NCBI GenBank assembly: GCA_029261965.1
Contig: JAJDAH010000323.1
Coordinates: forward strand, 1-38,370
Source of the DNA: Polyangiaceae bacterium
Lineage (GTDB): Bacteria; Myxococcota_A; Polyangia; Polyangiales; Polyangiaceae
DNA: 38,370 nucleotides
Direction of reading: 5' to 3'
Each line of letters starts with the position of its first letter. Position 1 is the first letter of the stretch. The translations under genes were made by a program, and so were the position numbers. Below, piece by piece: positions 25,322 to 33,572 of this stretch. Under the pieces are notes generated by a model. The model saw only the letters and a program-made list of their open reading frames with translations, had not been told where the DNA came from and made no database searches.

Positions 25322-25343
25322 GGTCGCGTCGGCGGCCGACGAC

Positions 25344-25949
25344 TCACCATCCGTGAAAGTAAGGAACGCCCTCGGCGGTCTTCGCGATTTCGGATTCTGC
25401 GCTCAGAAGCTCCGCGGTCGTATCCCAACTGCCGAAAACCAGCTGGCTGCGCGCGCCCTCGGCAATGCGTGCGGGAAAGCTCTCCTCACCGGCGGACACC
25501 GTCTTCGATTCGAGATCGACGCGCACCTCGGCGCCGGTCTCGGCGGCGGCCATCAGCCTGGCCATCGCGACTTCGTCGACCGCTACCGCGGGGATCCCGA
25601 TCGTCAGGCAGTTGCCGAAGAAGATTTCGGAGAAGGACTCCCCGACGATGGCCTGGATCCCCTTATGCCACCGGTTGAGCGCCTGCGGCGCGTGCTCCCG
25701 GGACGAGCCGCACCCGAAGTTCTTGTTCACGAGCAGGATTGTCGCGTCGGAAAACCGGGGATCGTCGAGAGCGTGGGTTTTTCCCGCGTCGGCGAGCTGC
25801 GCGCGGTCGTCGGCGAACACGTGCTCGCCGAGTCCCTCGAAGGTGATCGACTTCAAGAACCGGGCAGGAATGATTCGATCCGTGTCGATGTCGTTGCCGC
25901 GGACGGGCACCGCGGGCCCGGTCATCACCGTGCGTTTGTCGTCTTTCAT
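25344..25949 (-). CDS. leuD: 3-isopropylmalate dehydratase small subunit
   Basis: 201 residues, normal for LeuD. With LeuC it isomerises 2-isopropylmalate to 3-isopropylmalate in leucine synthesis. Motifs: GNDIDTDRIIPARFLK near the N-terminus and NFGCGSSREHAPQAL, the substrate-binding loop. The ATG at 25949 follows GAGGAA with a 6-base spacer and comes 10 bases after the leuC stop. The longer frame (up to 26000) overlaps leuC and is not used. Co-transcribed with leuC and the MarR gene. Confidence 0.95.
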   Translation of the reverse strand: MKDDKRTVMTGPAVPVRGNDIDTDRIIPARFLKSITFEGLGEHVFADDRAQLADAGKTHALDDPRFSDATILLVNKNFGCGSSREHAPQALNRWHKGIQAIVGESFSEIFFGNCLTIGIPAVAVDEVAMARLMAAAETGAEVRVDLESKTVSAGEESFPARIAEGARSQLVFGSWDTTAELLSAESEIAKTAEGVPYFHGW

Positions 25950-25959
25950 CGGTCGTTCC

Positions 25960-27375
25960 TCAGCTCGGGTTGAAGAGCTCGCGGGCGTCGGCGACCTCAC
26001 CGGCGATTGCCGCCGCGGCCACCATCGCCGGGCTCATGAGGAGCGTGCGGCCCGTCGGCGATCCTTGCCGGCCCTTGAAGTTTCGGTTCGAGCTCGACGC
26101 ACACACCTCACGCCCTTCGAGCTTGTCGGGGTTCATCGCGAGGCACATCGAGCAGCCAGCGTCGCGAATTTCGAAGCCTGCTTCCTCGAGGGTCTTGGCG
26201 TAGCCGAGATCGATCATCTGCTTCCGGACCTCTTGGGAGCCGGGGACCACGAGGGCGCGCACACCGGACTTGACCCGGAGCCCTCTACCTTCCACGAGCT
26301 TGGCGACGGTTTCGAAATCGCTCAGCCGCCCGTTGGTGCAAGAACCGATGAACGCCACATCCACCGGAGTTCCGGCGATGGCTCGACCCGGTTCGAGGCC
26401 CATGTACTCGTAGGCTTCGGTGACTTGAACACGCTCGGCCTCGTCGAATGTGCTTGCTTCGGGGATCGTTCCGCCGACGCTCGTCGATTGCCCCGGCGTG
26501 ATGCCCCAGGTGACCATCGGCTCGATGTTCGCTCCGTCGAAACGCGCCACATCGCCGAGCTCGGCGTCGGCGTCGGTCTTGACCGACTCCCAGTACTCTG
26601 TGGCCTTCTCCCACGCATCGCCGTTCGGTGCGAACTCGCGACCACGAAGGTATTCGTAGGTCGTCTCGTCGGGGTTGACGTAGCCGCAGCGCGCGCCGCC
26701 CTCGATGCTCATGTTGCAGACGGTCATGCGCTCGTCCATCGTCATGGCGTCGAACACGTCGCCGCTGTACTCGTAGGCGAACCCCACGCCGCCCTTGGTG
26801 CCGCGCGCCTCGATGACGTGAAGGATGACGTCCTTGGCATAGACCCCGGGGCCGAGCTTTCCCGAGACGTCGATCCGACAAACCTCGAGCCGCTCGATCG
26901 GCAGGGTCTGGGTCGCCAGGACGTCGCGCACCTGCGAGGTCCCGATACCGAACGCGATCGCGCCGAACGCCCCATGAGTCGACGTGTGCGAGTCCCCGCA
27001 GCAGATGGTCATGCCCGGTTGGGTCAAGCCGAGCTCCGGGCCGATGACGTGCACGATGCCCTGTCGACCCGAGTCGACGTCGAAGAACCGGATCCCGTGT
27101 TTTTTCACGTTCGCTTCGAGCGACGCCATCATCTGCTCGGCGAGTGAATCGCTGAACGGCCGGAGCTGACTCTTCGTCGGGATGATGTGATCCACCGTCG
27201 CGAAAGTGCGCTCGGGGTACAGCACCTTCCACCCGCGCTCGTCGAGCATGCTGAAGGCCTGCGGCGTGGTGACCTCGTGGATGAGGTGCAGCCCGATGAG
27301 AAGCTGGCTCTGGCCCGAGTCGAGTTCGCGCACGGTGTGCCGGTCGAAGACTTTGTCGTAGAGCGTCTGTCCCAT
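25960..27375 (-). CDS. leuC: 3-isopropylmalate dehydratase large subunit
   Basis: 471 residues, close to E. coli LeuC. The [4Fe-4S] ligands are Cys346 (GSCTNGR), Cys408 and Cys411 ([10 protein letters not shown]), nearly the same positions as in E. coli (347, 407, 410). [21 protein letters not shown] is also diagnostic. The ATG at 27375 has an excellent AAGGAG site, six bases away, and lies three bases after the MarR stop. So the transcript runs marR-like, leuC, leuD. leuA and leuB are not in the window. Confidence 0.96.
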   Translation of the reverse strand: MGQTLYDKVFDRHTVRELDSGQSQLLIGLHLIHEVTTPQAFSMLDERGWKVLYPERTFATVDHIIPTKSQLRPFSDSLAEQMMASLEANVKKHGIRFFDVDSGRQGIVHVIGPELGLTQPGMTICCGDSHTSTHGAFGAIAFGIGTSQVRDVLATQTLPIERLEVCRIDVSGKLGPGVYAKDVILHVIEARGTKGGVGFAYEYSGDVFDAMTMDERMTVCNMSIEGGARCGYVNPDETTYEYLRGREFAPNGDAWEKATEYWESVKTDADAELGDVARFDGANIEPMVTWGITPGQSTSVGGTIPEASTFDEAERVQVTEAYEYMGLEPGRAIAGTPVDVAFIGSCTNGRLSDFETVAKLVEGRGLRVKSGVRALVVPGSQEVRKQMIDLGYAKTLEEAGFEIRDAGCSMCLAMNPDKLEGREVCASSSNRNFKGRQGSPTGRTLLMSPAMVAAAAIAGEVADARELFNPS

Positions 27376-27378
27376 CGT

Positions 27379-27861
27379 TCACTCCTTTTCATGTACGCGG
27401 CTCGCGTACTCTTCGAGTCGGCGTGCGAGCTCCCCGCTGAAGCTCGTGAACGCCGACAGCTCGCTCGGGTCGACGTCGGCCCAGATGTCCCGAATCGCGT
27501 GCTCGCGCTCTTGGCCCAAACGCTCGAGCGTTCGCCGCCCCTTCGCCGTGAGCACGTAGTCGCGCTGGCGCCCGTCGGTCTTCGAAACGCTCACCGACAC
27601 GAGCGACTTGTCGAGCAGCTGCCGAAGCACCTTCGACACGGCCGCCGGCGTGCTCTCTTGGCGGCGAGCGAACATGCTGGGGATGAAGCTCTCGGTCGAA
27701 ATCTCTTCGAGAAACCGCCACTGCTGCTCGGTCACGCCCGCGCCCTCCGCCAGCTGCTCTCGTCGGTGCTGAAAGAGTTCCGTCAGCCGACCGAGCGAGT
27801 CGATCGCGTCGTGAATTTCCCTGCGCGAGGGCTGCTTGCAGGCAGGGGCGCTACTTGCCAT
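27379..27861 (-). CDS. MarR-family transcriptional regulator
   Basis: 160 residues from ATG 27861; a TTG eight codons earlier lies in the AT-rich promoter and is not used. The winged helix-turn-helix is clear: VTEQQWRFLEEI, ESTPAAVSKVLRQLLDKSLVSV (recognition helix) and the wing SKTDGRQRDYVLTAKG. MarR dimers bind palindromes and usually release DNA on binding a small ligand. First gene of an apparent operon with leuCD, so it likely controls its own operon. The ligand may be a leucine-pathway intermediate, but this is inference. Helices before and after form the dimer interface. Confidence 0.93.
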   Translation of the reverse strand: MASSAPACKQPSRREIHDAIDSLGRLTELFQHRREQLAEGAGVTEQQWRFLEEISTESFIPSMFARRQESTPAAVSKVLRQLLDKSLVSVSVSKTDGRQRDYVLTAKGRRTLERLGQEREHAIRDIWADVDPSELSAFTSFSGELARRLEEYASRVHEKE

Positions 27862-27864
27862 GAA

Positions 27865-27910
27865 GATATTATTAACCCTAGTCAATCATTAAGCAAGGTT
27901 AATGATTTGG
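27865..27910 (-). promoter_or_regulatory. AT-rich promoter/operator in front of marR-leuCD
   Basis: This short block is strikingly AT-rich. It has two interleaved inverted repeats: ATTAACC (27871-27877) with GGTTAAT (27897-27903), and AATCATT (27884-27890) with AATGATT (27901-27907). On the minus strand TTGCTT and TTAATA/TAATAT resemble -35 and -10 elements. A MarR dimer could bind either palindrome and block the start. Confidence 0.55.
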
Positions 27911-27959
27911 CGAACGAATCCGCGGCGTTGCGGGCCTCGTCACTTCTTTGAATTTCAGC

Positions 27960-29510
27960 TCACTGCTTGCACTTGAGCGAGCCCATCTTGATCTGGGTCG
28001 CCCAAGCTTGCGCCGCGATTTTTTCGACGCCGGAAACCGTGCGGAGTCGGAGCTTGTACTGTTCGGTGTAGAACGGCAGCCCCGCTTTGCAGCTCTCGGC
28101 CATCGCGATGCACTTCGACGCGCCTTCGAGCGACGACAACGCACTCTGACGCGCACGACTCTGCTTGCGGCGTTCGGCGAAGCAGTTCTTGTCGCCTTTA
28201 CACGGCGCTGCCTTCTCGGGGATCTTCGCGAGCCGTTTCTTGATGATGGCGAAACGCTTGCGGCACTCCGGGCCGTCTTTGGCGCTCGCCACCTTCCGCA
28301 TCTCGTGCTCGGAGCGGATCAGAAAGTCGACATCGTTTTTCGCCGTCGACGCGGGGCACTCGCGGTTCGCCACCTTGCGCACCTCTTCGTCGAGGTCCTC
28401 GTCGCTCTTCAGCCGCTTGACGTCCTTGGCCGCCATCAGCGCGCGGTAGTCCTTCGTGCCCTCGTCGCACCGGCCGGCTCTCATCAAGCACCGCGAGCGC
28501 ACCTGCGGCACCGTCGGGTTGTCCGCCCAACGTGGGTCGAGCACCAGAATGCGGTCGACTATTTCGAGACAGGCTTTGCCGTCGCCATGCTCGTTCAGCT
28601 TGCGGTTCGCCTCCATCCACATGTCCGCGAGCTTCCTCTGCGTCTCTCCGTGCTCGATCGCCGCCGCGACGTCCCCCCCGGCGCCCGGCGGGGGTACGCC
28701 GGGAACCCCGGGCAGGGCGCCCTTGGGATGGCTGCCTGGGCGAACTGCTCGGAGGGTCAGACGAATGGGAACCCGACACGCGCGCTGGTCCTGCGTCTTG
28801 CAGCTCGCCATCTCGCCGCCTTTGCCGGCTTGCGCCTCTTTGTTCTTGCCGGAGCCTCCGATGCCCGCGCCGAACGCGCTCGCCTCGGCCGCCGACGAGC
28901 TTTCGGTCGAGGTCGTCAGCTCGAACGCTCCGAGGTTGTACGCCCATACGAAGTGCGTCACCTCCGGGCACCCGGGTGCGCTCCCGAGGTCGCCGGCATA
29001 GATCGCGTCCCGGCTCGACGTCGCGACCCCGGAAACGAAATACTCCAGGTGCAGCTTCTCTCCCTTTTGCACCCGCGCCGAGAGCTTGGCCGCGCCGAGC
29101 GGCAGCTGCGCGTAGAGCTCCCCCTCGTTGGTGACGTCGAACCCTTGGGTCGTCCCGCTCGTGAACTGCGGGTGCCCGTAGGTGCCGAACGCTGCGGGGT
29201 TCGCCGAGTCCGAGCACTCGTACATCGGCTTCAATTCGCACCCTTCGTACGCCACGAGCACCGTGCCCCGCTTCGCCTTGGCTTCGAAGCTCGCCAAATC
29301 CGTCGCGTCCCACTCGATCACGAACGGCCGATCGTGATCCCGCGCCGCCTCTTCGCACTTCTGCGAAATCGCAGTCCGACTCAGCATGCCGTCGCGCCCC
29401 TCCATCACTGGCGCTGGCGGTGCCGCCCCGCACCCGCTACACAAGCCGACCGCCAAGAGCGCACTCCCCACTCCGCGCCCCGCCAACTGCCCGAAAATTT
29501 CTCCCGTCAT
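27960..29510 (-). CDS. Hypothetical lipoprotein with Cys-rich helical C-terminal part
   Basis: 516 residues from ATG 29510. The signal GSALLAVGLCSGC places the lipid Cys near 27 (or 24). Residues ~40-200 look beta-rich (RPFVIEWDATDLASFEAKA, KLHLEYFVSGVATSSRD). A Gly/Ala/Lys linker (~210-235) and a Pro/Gly stretch (~262-280) follow. The remainder is helical, charged and contains repeated Cys (CLEIVDRIL, RCLMRAGRCDEG, KGDKNCFAERRKQ), with TPR-like content near 290-360. It ends in SLKCKQ. No family recognised. Start codon lacks a strong ribosome-binding site. Confidence 0.78.
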   Translation of the reverse strand: MTGEIFGQLAGRGVGSALLAVGLCSGCGAAPPAPVMEGRDGMLSRTAISQKCEEAARDHDRPFVIEWDATDLASFEAKAKRGTVLVAYEGCELKPMYECSDSANPAAFGTYGHPQFTSGTTQGFDVTNEGELYAQLPLGAAKLSARVQKGEKLHLEYFVSGVATSSRDAIYAGDLGSAPGCPEVTHFVWAYNLGAFELTTSTESSSAAEASAFGAGIGGSGKNKEAQAGKGGEMASCKTQDQRACRVPIRLTLRAVRPGSHPKGALPGVPGVPPPGAGGDVAAAIEHGETQRKLADMWMEANRKLNEHGDGKACLEIVDRILVLDPRWADNPTVPQVRSRCLMRAGRCDEGTKDYRALMAAKDVKRLKSDEDLDEEVRKVANRECPASTAKNDVDFLIRSEHEMRKVASAKDGPECRKRFAIIKKRLAKIPEKAAPCKGDKNCFAERRKQSRARQSALSSLEGASKCIAMAESCKAGLPFYTEQYKLRLRTVSGVEKIAAQAWATQIKMGSLKCKQ

Positions 29511-29613
29511 CCCGGGCCCGACCTACTGGCGCCGCGGCCCAAGAGCAAGCGGCACTCCGGTCGGCTCGCGGGCCAACGCCCGAGGCGCAACAATCGAGAG
29601 CTTTTGGCGAGTG

Positions 29614-30567
29614 TTACGCCCGGTAGCGGTGTCGAGCGCGACGAACTCTCGGTTTGGGCACGCTCACCCCCGCGCAGTGGATCAAGCGGATGACGCGGAA
29701 GCGGTGGCCCGCGTAGGGGGCGAGCAGCTCGAGCATTCGTTCGTCCGTGCCGCGAGGCTCAGCGGCGAGGGCCCAAGTGACCAGGTGCGGAAGGTTGACG
29801 TCGAGCACCGGAACCACGTCGGGCTCGCCGAGGCCGGCGCCGAGCACCATTGCTTCGGTCCACGGCCCAATGCCCGGGATTGTGCGGAGTTTTTTTCCGA
29901 GCTCGTTCGCGGCGGTCACCCGATCGAGAAACCGCGCGCCGGCGGCGAGCTCACGAATCGTCGCGGCGCGGCGTGACTCGACACCCTTCTGCATGAAGAG
30001 CGCGTCGGGTGTTTTCATCAGCGCGGCCAGATCCGGCGGCAGCACGAGCTCCCACGGGCCGGGGGCCGTCTCGGCGTGCGCCTGAACGATGCCCTTCCAC
30101 GCGTAGACCGCTTCTCCGAACGTGACCCGCTGCTCGAGCACGTACCTGATGGCTGTGTAGATGATGACCGGTGCGCGACTCAAACGCACGCCTTGGGTGC
30201 GGTGCACGAGGTCGCACATCGGCCGGTCCGCGGGAGTAAACGAGTCGGGGTCGTCCTCGAGTCCCGCCATCGAGGCCGCTCGTTCGACGAGCCAGCGCGC
30301 CCCCGGCCCGAACGCACGAACCCTCAGCGTGCGCCGGGCCACGGCGAAGCCGATCGCGCCGGGGCCCTCGGGAGTTCTGAGCGCGTGGCACGACTCCTCG
30401 CCGCGCCACTGGGCGGTAGGATCCGCGTTGCCCATGCGCTGGGTCAGGAGCGTCATTCGAAGGTCGAGCGGGTGGCCGAGCTCGAACGTGCGCTCGACAG
30501 GAGTCGAGCACGCCGGCGGTGACGGTGCCTGGGCCACGAAGCCGCCATCGTACTCCTCCGAGGGCAC
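29614..30567 (-). CDS. HhH-GPD DNA-3-methyladenine glycosylase (AlkA-like)
   Basis: 317 residues from a GTG at 30567. The helix-hairpin-helix LRTIPGIGPWT (228-237) and the catalytic Asp256 in VVPVLDVNLPHL identify the endonuclease III/AlkA superfamily. VLEQRVTFGEA (about 143-153) is the family's conserved helix. There is no C-terminal CxxC iron-sulfur set, unlike MutY/Nth, so an AlkA/OGG-like monofunctional glycosylase is likely. It removes alkylated or otherwise damaged bases. The N-terminal ~100 residues correspond to the AlkA beta-domain. Start uncertain, no good ribosome-binding site. Confidence 0.85.
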   Translation of the reverse strand: MPSEEYDGGFVAQAPSPPACSTPVERTFELGHPLDLRMTLLTQRMGNADPTAQWRGEESCHALRTPEGPGAIGFAVARRTLRVRAFGPGARWLVERAASMAGLEDDPDSFTPADRPMCDLVHRTQGVRLSRAPVIIYTAIRYVLEQRVTFGEAVYAWKGIVQAHAETAPGPWELVLPPDLAALMKTPDALFMQKGVESRRAATIRELAAGARFLDRVTAANELGKKLRTIPGIGPWTEAMVLGAGLGEPDVVPVLDVNLPHLVTWALAAEPRGTDERMLELLAPYAGHRFRVIRLIHCAGVSVPKPRVRRARHRYRA

Positions 30568-30632
30568 GGTCGGGGCCGGCAGATGCCCGCTTCCAGCACG
30601 GCTCGCGCCTGCGTGGTAAACCCGGGGCGCTC

Positions 30633-31949
30633 ATGGTGTCGCTGGTTGCTGCGTGGCTGTACTTGGTGGGGAGCGTCGTCGGCGTGGGGTTCACGCTCAA
30701 CGCGTTCTTCCCCCTACGAAGCAAGAACGCGCTCGTCCCGAGCTTTCTCGCGTCGATGCTCACGATCGACCTCGCGGCGCACCATTTGGTGTGGCAAGCG
30801 ATCGTCGGCGGCGGATTCGTCGCTCTCGGCGTGCTCGAGCACACGGTGGGTCGAGCGGCGCTCGGTCTGGCCGCGTTCTCTTGGCTCTCCCTCGCCTACA
30901 TGGTGCTGCGAGCAAGGACCGCACGGAGCACCATGCGAGCCACCCTCGACGGCTTCGCGAAAAGCGTCACGGGGCCGAAGATGCCGCTCGCCAATCTATT
31001 TCGCGCCTACGCCATTCGGCGGCGCGAAGCGCGGTGCATTCGCAACGTCGAGTACGCGAAGATCGCGGGCCAGCGGCTCCGCCTCGACGTTTTTCTGCCG
31101 CGCGCCGAGGGAAAAAATCGCCCCGCGATCCTACAGATCCACGGCGGCGCCTGGGTGCTCGGAGACAAACGCCAGCAGGGAGTCCCCCTGTGCACCCACT
31201 TGGCAGCCAACGGCTGGGTGGCGTTCAACGTGAACTACCGGCTGAGCCCTGGCGCGACGTTCCCCGACCATCTCGTCGACCTCAAGCGCGCGCTCGTGTG
31301 GATCCGAGAGCACGCCAAGGAGTACGGCGTCGACCCGAGCTTCGTCGCGGTCACCGGGGGCTCGGCCGGCGGACACCTGACGGCGCTCGTCGCGTTGACC
31401 GCGGGAGATCCGAAGTACCAGCCGGGCTTCGAGGACGAAGACACGAGTGTTCAAGCCGCAGTGCCGTTCTACGGAGTCTACGACTTCAAGAACCGCTTCG
31501 GCGGCTTCGCCCCCGAGTTCGTCGACAACCTGCTCCGGATCCACGTCATGAAAGCCGACATCGCGGACTTCCCCGAGAAGTACGCGGAGGCGTCGCCCAT
31601 CGATCGGGTGCACACCGGCGCTCCGCCGTTTCTCGTCATTCACGGCGACCGCGACACGTTAGCCCCGTTGAAAGACGCCCGCGAATTCGTGAAGAGCCTC
31701 GAAGCCGTCTCGCAGTCGCCGGTTCTCTACGCGGAGATCCGCGGGGCTCAGCACGCGTTCGACGTGTTCGCCTCGCCACGCTCGGCGCCGGTCGTCGAAG
31801 GGGTCGAACGCTTTTTGCACGAAGTCCACCGTCGGCACGTCGCGGGCGAGGTCGCCAAGCCGGTGCAGCGATTGGCTCCGCAGGATGGGCCAACTGAAGA
31901 ATCCGAGTCGGACATGCCCGCCGCCGAAGCCGCGGCCCTGGGGCAATGA
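30633..31949 (+). CDS. Membrane-anchored alpha/beta-hydrolase (HSL-type esterase/lipase)
   Basis: 438 residues from ATG 30633 (the frame is open upstream, but the extra residues are Arg/Pro-rich). Three to four N-terminal hydrophobic helices (about 1-95), then the hydrolase: oxyanion HGG (170-172), nucleophile Ser244 in GGSAGG, Asp341 in HGDRDTLAP and His374 in GAQHAF. This is the hormone-sensitive-lipase/carboxylesterase arrangement. The tail after 400 is polar and Ala/Glu-rich. The stop overlaps the next start (ATGA), so it is coupled with the TMTC-like gene. Substrate unknown; a surface lipid or glycan ester is a possibility. Confidence 0.88.
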   Translation: MVSLVAAWLYLVGSVVGVGFTLNAFFPLRSKNALVPSFLASMLTIDLAAHHLVWQAIVGGGFVALGVLEHTVGRAALGLAAFSWLSLAYMVLRARTARSTMRATLDGFAKSVTGPKMPLANLFRAYAIRRREARCIRNVEYAKIAGQRLRLDVFLPRAEGKNRPAILQIHGGAWVLGDKRQQGVPLCTHLAANGWVAFNVNYRLSPGATFPDHLVDLKRALVWIREHAKEYGVDPSFVAVTGGSAGGHLTALVALTAGDPKYQPGFEDEDTSVQAAVPFYGVYDFKNRFGGFAPEFVDNLLRIHVMKADIADFPEKYAEASPIDRVHTGAPPFLVIHGDRDTLAPLKDAREFVKSLEAVSQSPVLYAEIRGAQHAFDVFASPRSAPVVEGVERFLHEVHRRHVAGEVAKPVQRLAPQDGPTEESESDMPAAEAAALGQ

Positions 31950-33553
31950 CCGAAGCGTCGGAATCCGAGCTCAGACTCTCCCGGATCGCGCCAGTCGCTC
32001 TCGCGCTCGGCATCGCGCTCGCCTACTCAGGCTCGCTCCGCGGCGGGTTTCTGAACCTCGACGACCCGTGGTTGATTCGCGACAACCTGCTCCTGCAGCC
32101 GGGGAACGACGGCGCGCTCGGCCGCATCTGGGCCGACTTCGGCCGAAACACACGCCTCGCCCTCGGCGCGGAGTACCTGCCAATTCGCGACACCAGCCTG
32201 TGGGTAGAAGCCAGGCTCTGGGGGCTCTCACCCGGGGCGCTCCGGGTGAGCAACCTCGTCTTGTACATCGCCGCGTGCTTGATGATGCGCGCGGCGCTTC
32301 GGCGCACGTTCGGCGGCGGAGTCACCGCCGAAGCCGCCGCGTGGCTGTTCGCGTTTCACCCGGTGCACGTCGAATCGGTGGCGTGGCTCTCGGGCCGAAA
32401 AGACGTGCTCGCCATGTTGTTCGTCGGCGCCGCTCTCTTCGTGCACACCGGCGAGGGTCGCAAACGCGTGGCGCTCGTGCCGTTGTTCGTGGGCCTAGCG
32501 GCGCTCTCGAAGGCCATGGCCGTCGTCAGCATCGGGCTCTTGCTCGCGCACGATTTGCTGACCCGCCAGCGCCCGGATCCCAAAATCTACGCGCCCGTCG
32601 CCGTCGTCAGCGCTGTGGTGGCGTGGATCACCGTGCGCGTCGGCGACACGGTCGGAATGACGACCGAGCCGCTCGGGGGGAGCGCCCTGTCGGCCGCCGC
32701 GGGCATGGGCCGGGTGTGGCTCGACTACGCGCAGGCCATCGTCTACCCGACCAATCTCAGCATCATTCACGATCCGCCAAAGGTCACCGAGTGGGACGCC
32801 GTCTCGCTCGGCGGTTGGCTGCTCATCCTCTCGTGGGGCGCCATCGGGCTCGCCGTGCTCGACAAGGGGCGCGCCAAAACCGAGCACGAGCAGTCGGGAA
32901 AGCCGCTCGTACTCGCCGCATGGCTCTGGTTCGTCGTGCCGCTTCTGCCGGTGAGCCAAATCGTGTTTCCACTCGAAAACTTCTGGGCAGATCGCTATCT
33001 GTTTCTGTCGGTGATGGGTCCGGCGCTCTTGCTCGGCTCGTTTTTCGAAATGGCGGGCGACCGCCGCGCGATTGGCATCGGACTCGTTCTCGCTGGCGGC
33101 GCGGGGCTCTTCACGTGGAAACGGTCGGTGACCTTTCGCGACAGCGTCTCGGTATTCCGCGACGCCGAGGCAAAAACCGAACGCGCGCCGCTGCCGGTCT
33201 ATCAGCTGGCTCAGGCCTATGAGGCCGAAGGGAAAATCAAACCCGCCATTCGCGCCTATCGCGAGGTGCTCGCTCGCGCACCGGGCAGAGAGGAAGAGGC
33301 GCGTCGCGCCACCAACAACCTCGCCAAGCTCCTAGCCCGCGAGAACAAGCTGAAAAGAGCCGAAAAGATCCTGCACCGCGGCCGCGCGCTCTGGCCCCGC
33401 GACCCGAAGATCTTGGGCAACCTCGCCGAAGTCGTGGCGAGACAGCCGAACCGCGATGAGGAGGCGCGCGCGCTGTATGAACAGCTGCTTCGCGAGCACC
33501 CGGGCTACGAGGTCGGCCGAAAAGCGTTCGAAGAGCGGTACGGGGCGCCGTGA
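31946..33553 (+). CDS. TMTC-like polytopic membrane protein with C-terminal TPR repeats
   Basis: 535 residues, ATG overlapping the previous stop by four bases. About 8-10 membrane helices with the GT-C glycosyltransferase hallmarks: LNLDD (Asp39/Asp40) in the first periplasmic loop and FHPVHVESVAWLSGRKDVLA (about 137-156), the TMTC/DUF1736 signature. Two or three TPR units follow the membrane part (about 410-520: YQLAQAYEAEGKIKPAIRAYREVL and others). Human TMTC proteins O-mannosylate cadherins; bacterial relatives are probable protein or lipid glycosyltransferases using a polyprenyl-linked sugar. Specific acceptor unknown. Confidence 0.87.
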   Translation: MTEASESELRLSRIAPVALALGIALAYSGSLRGGFLNLDDPWLIRDNLLLQPGNDGALGRIWADFGRNTRLALGAEYLPIRDTSLWVEARLWGLSPGALRVSNLVLYIAACLMMRAALRRTFGGGVTAEAAAWLFAFHPVHVESVAWLSGRKDVLAMLFVGAALFVHTGEGRKRVALVPLFVGLAALSKAMAVVSIGLLLAHDLLTRQRPDPKIYAPVAVVSAVVAWITVRVGDTVGMTTEPLGGSALSAAAGMGRVWLDYAQAIVYPTNLSIIHDPPKVTEWDAVSLGGWLLILSWGAIGLAVLDKGRAKTEHEQSGKPLVLAAWLWFVVPLLPVSQIVFPLENFWADRYLFLSVMGPALLLGSFFEMAGDRRAIGIGLVLAGGAGLFTWKRSVTFRDSVSVFRDAEAKTERAPLPVYQLAQAYEAEGKIKPAIRAYREVLARAPGREEEARRATNNLAKLLARENKLKRAEKILHRGRALWPRDPKILGNLAEVVARQPNRDEEARALYEQLLREHPGYEVGRKAFEERYGAP

Positions 33554-33572
33554 GCCCGGAGCCCGCCGCCCG

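Larger units (their letters stand above)
25036..25343 (-). promoter_or_regulatory. Leader region between leuD and the MFS gene
   Basis: This 308-base gap on the minus strand holds, in order after the leuD stop: a 6-bp hairpin (25306-25321), a small Val/Ala-rich ORF (stop at 25116), and the terminator hairpin next to the MFS start. The arrangement is that of a leader with transcription attenuation, but it could also be the simple end of the leu operon followed by a separate promoter not recognised here. Confidence 0.45.

Noticed and set aside
25465-27147. 560-codon open frame on the plus strand opposite leuD/leuC
   Set aside because: Antisense shadow; leuC and leuD are certain.
27948-29693. 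581-codon open frame on the plus strand opposite the lipoprotein
   Set aside because: No signal, domain or ribosome-binding site; the minus-strand frame has a lipobox and sensible protein composition.
31885-33222. 445-codon plus-strand frame over the TMTC-like gene
   Set aside because: Out-of-frame shadow rich in Arg, no recognisable features.
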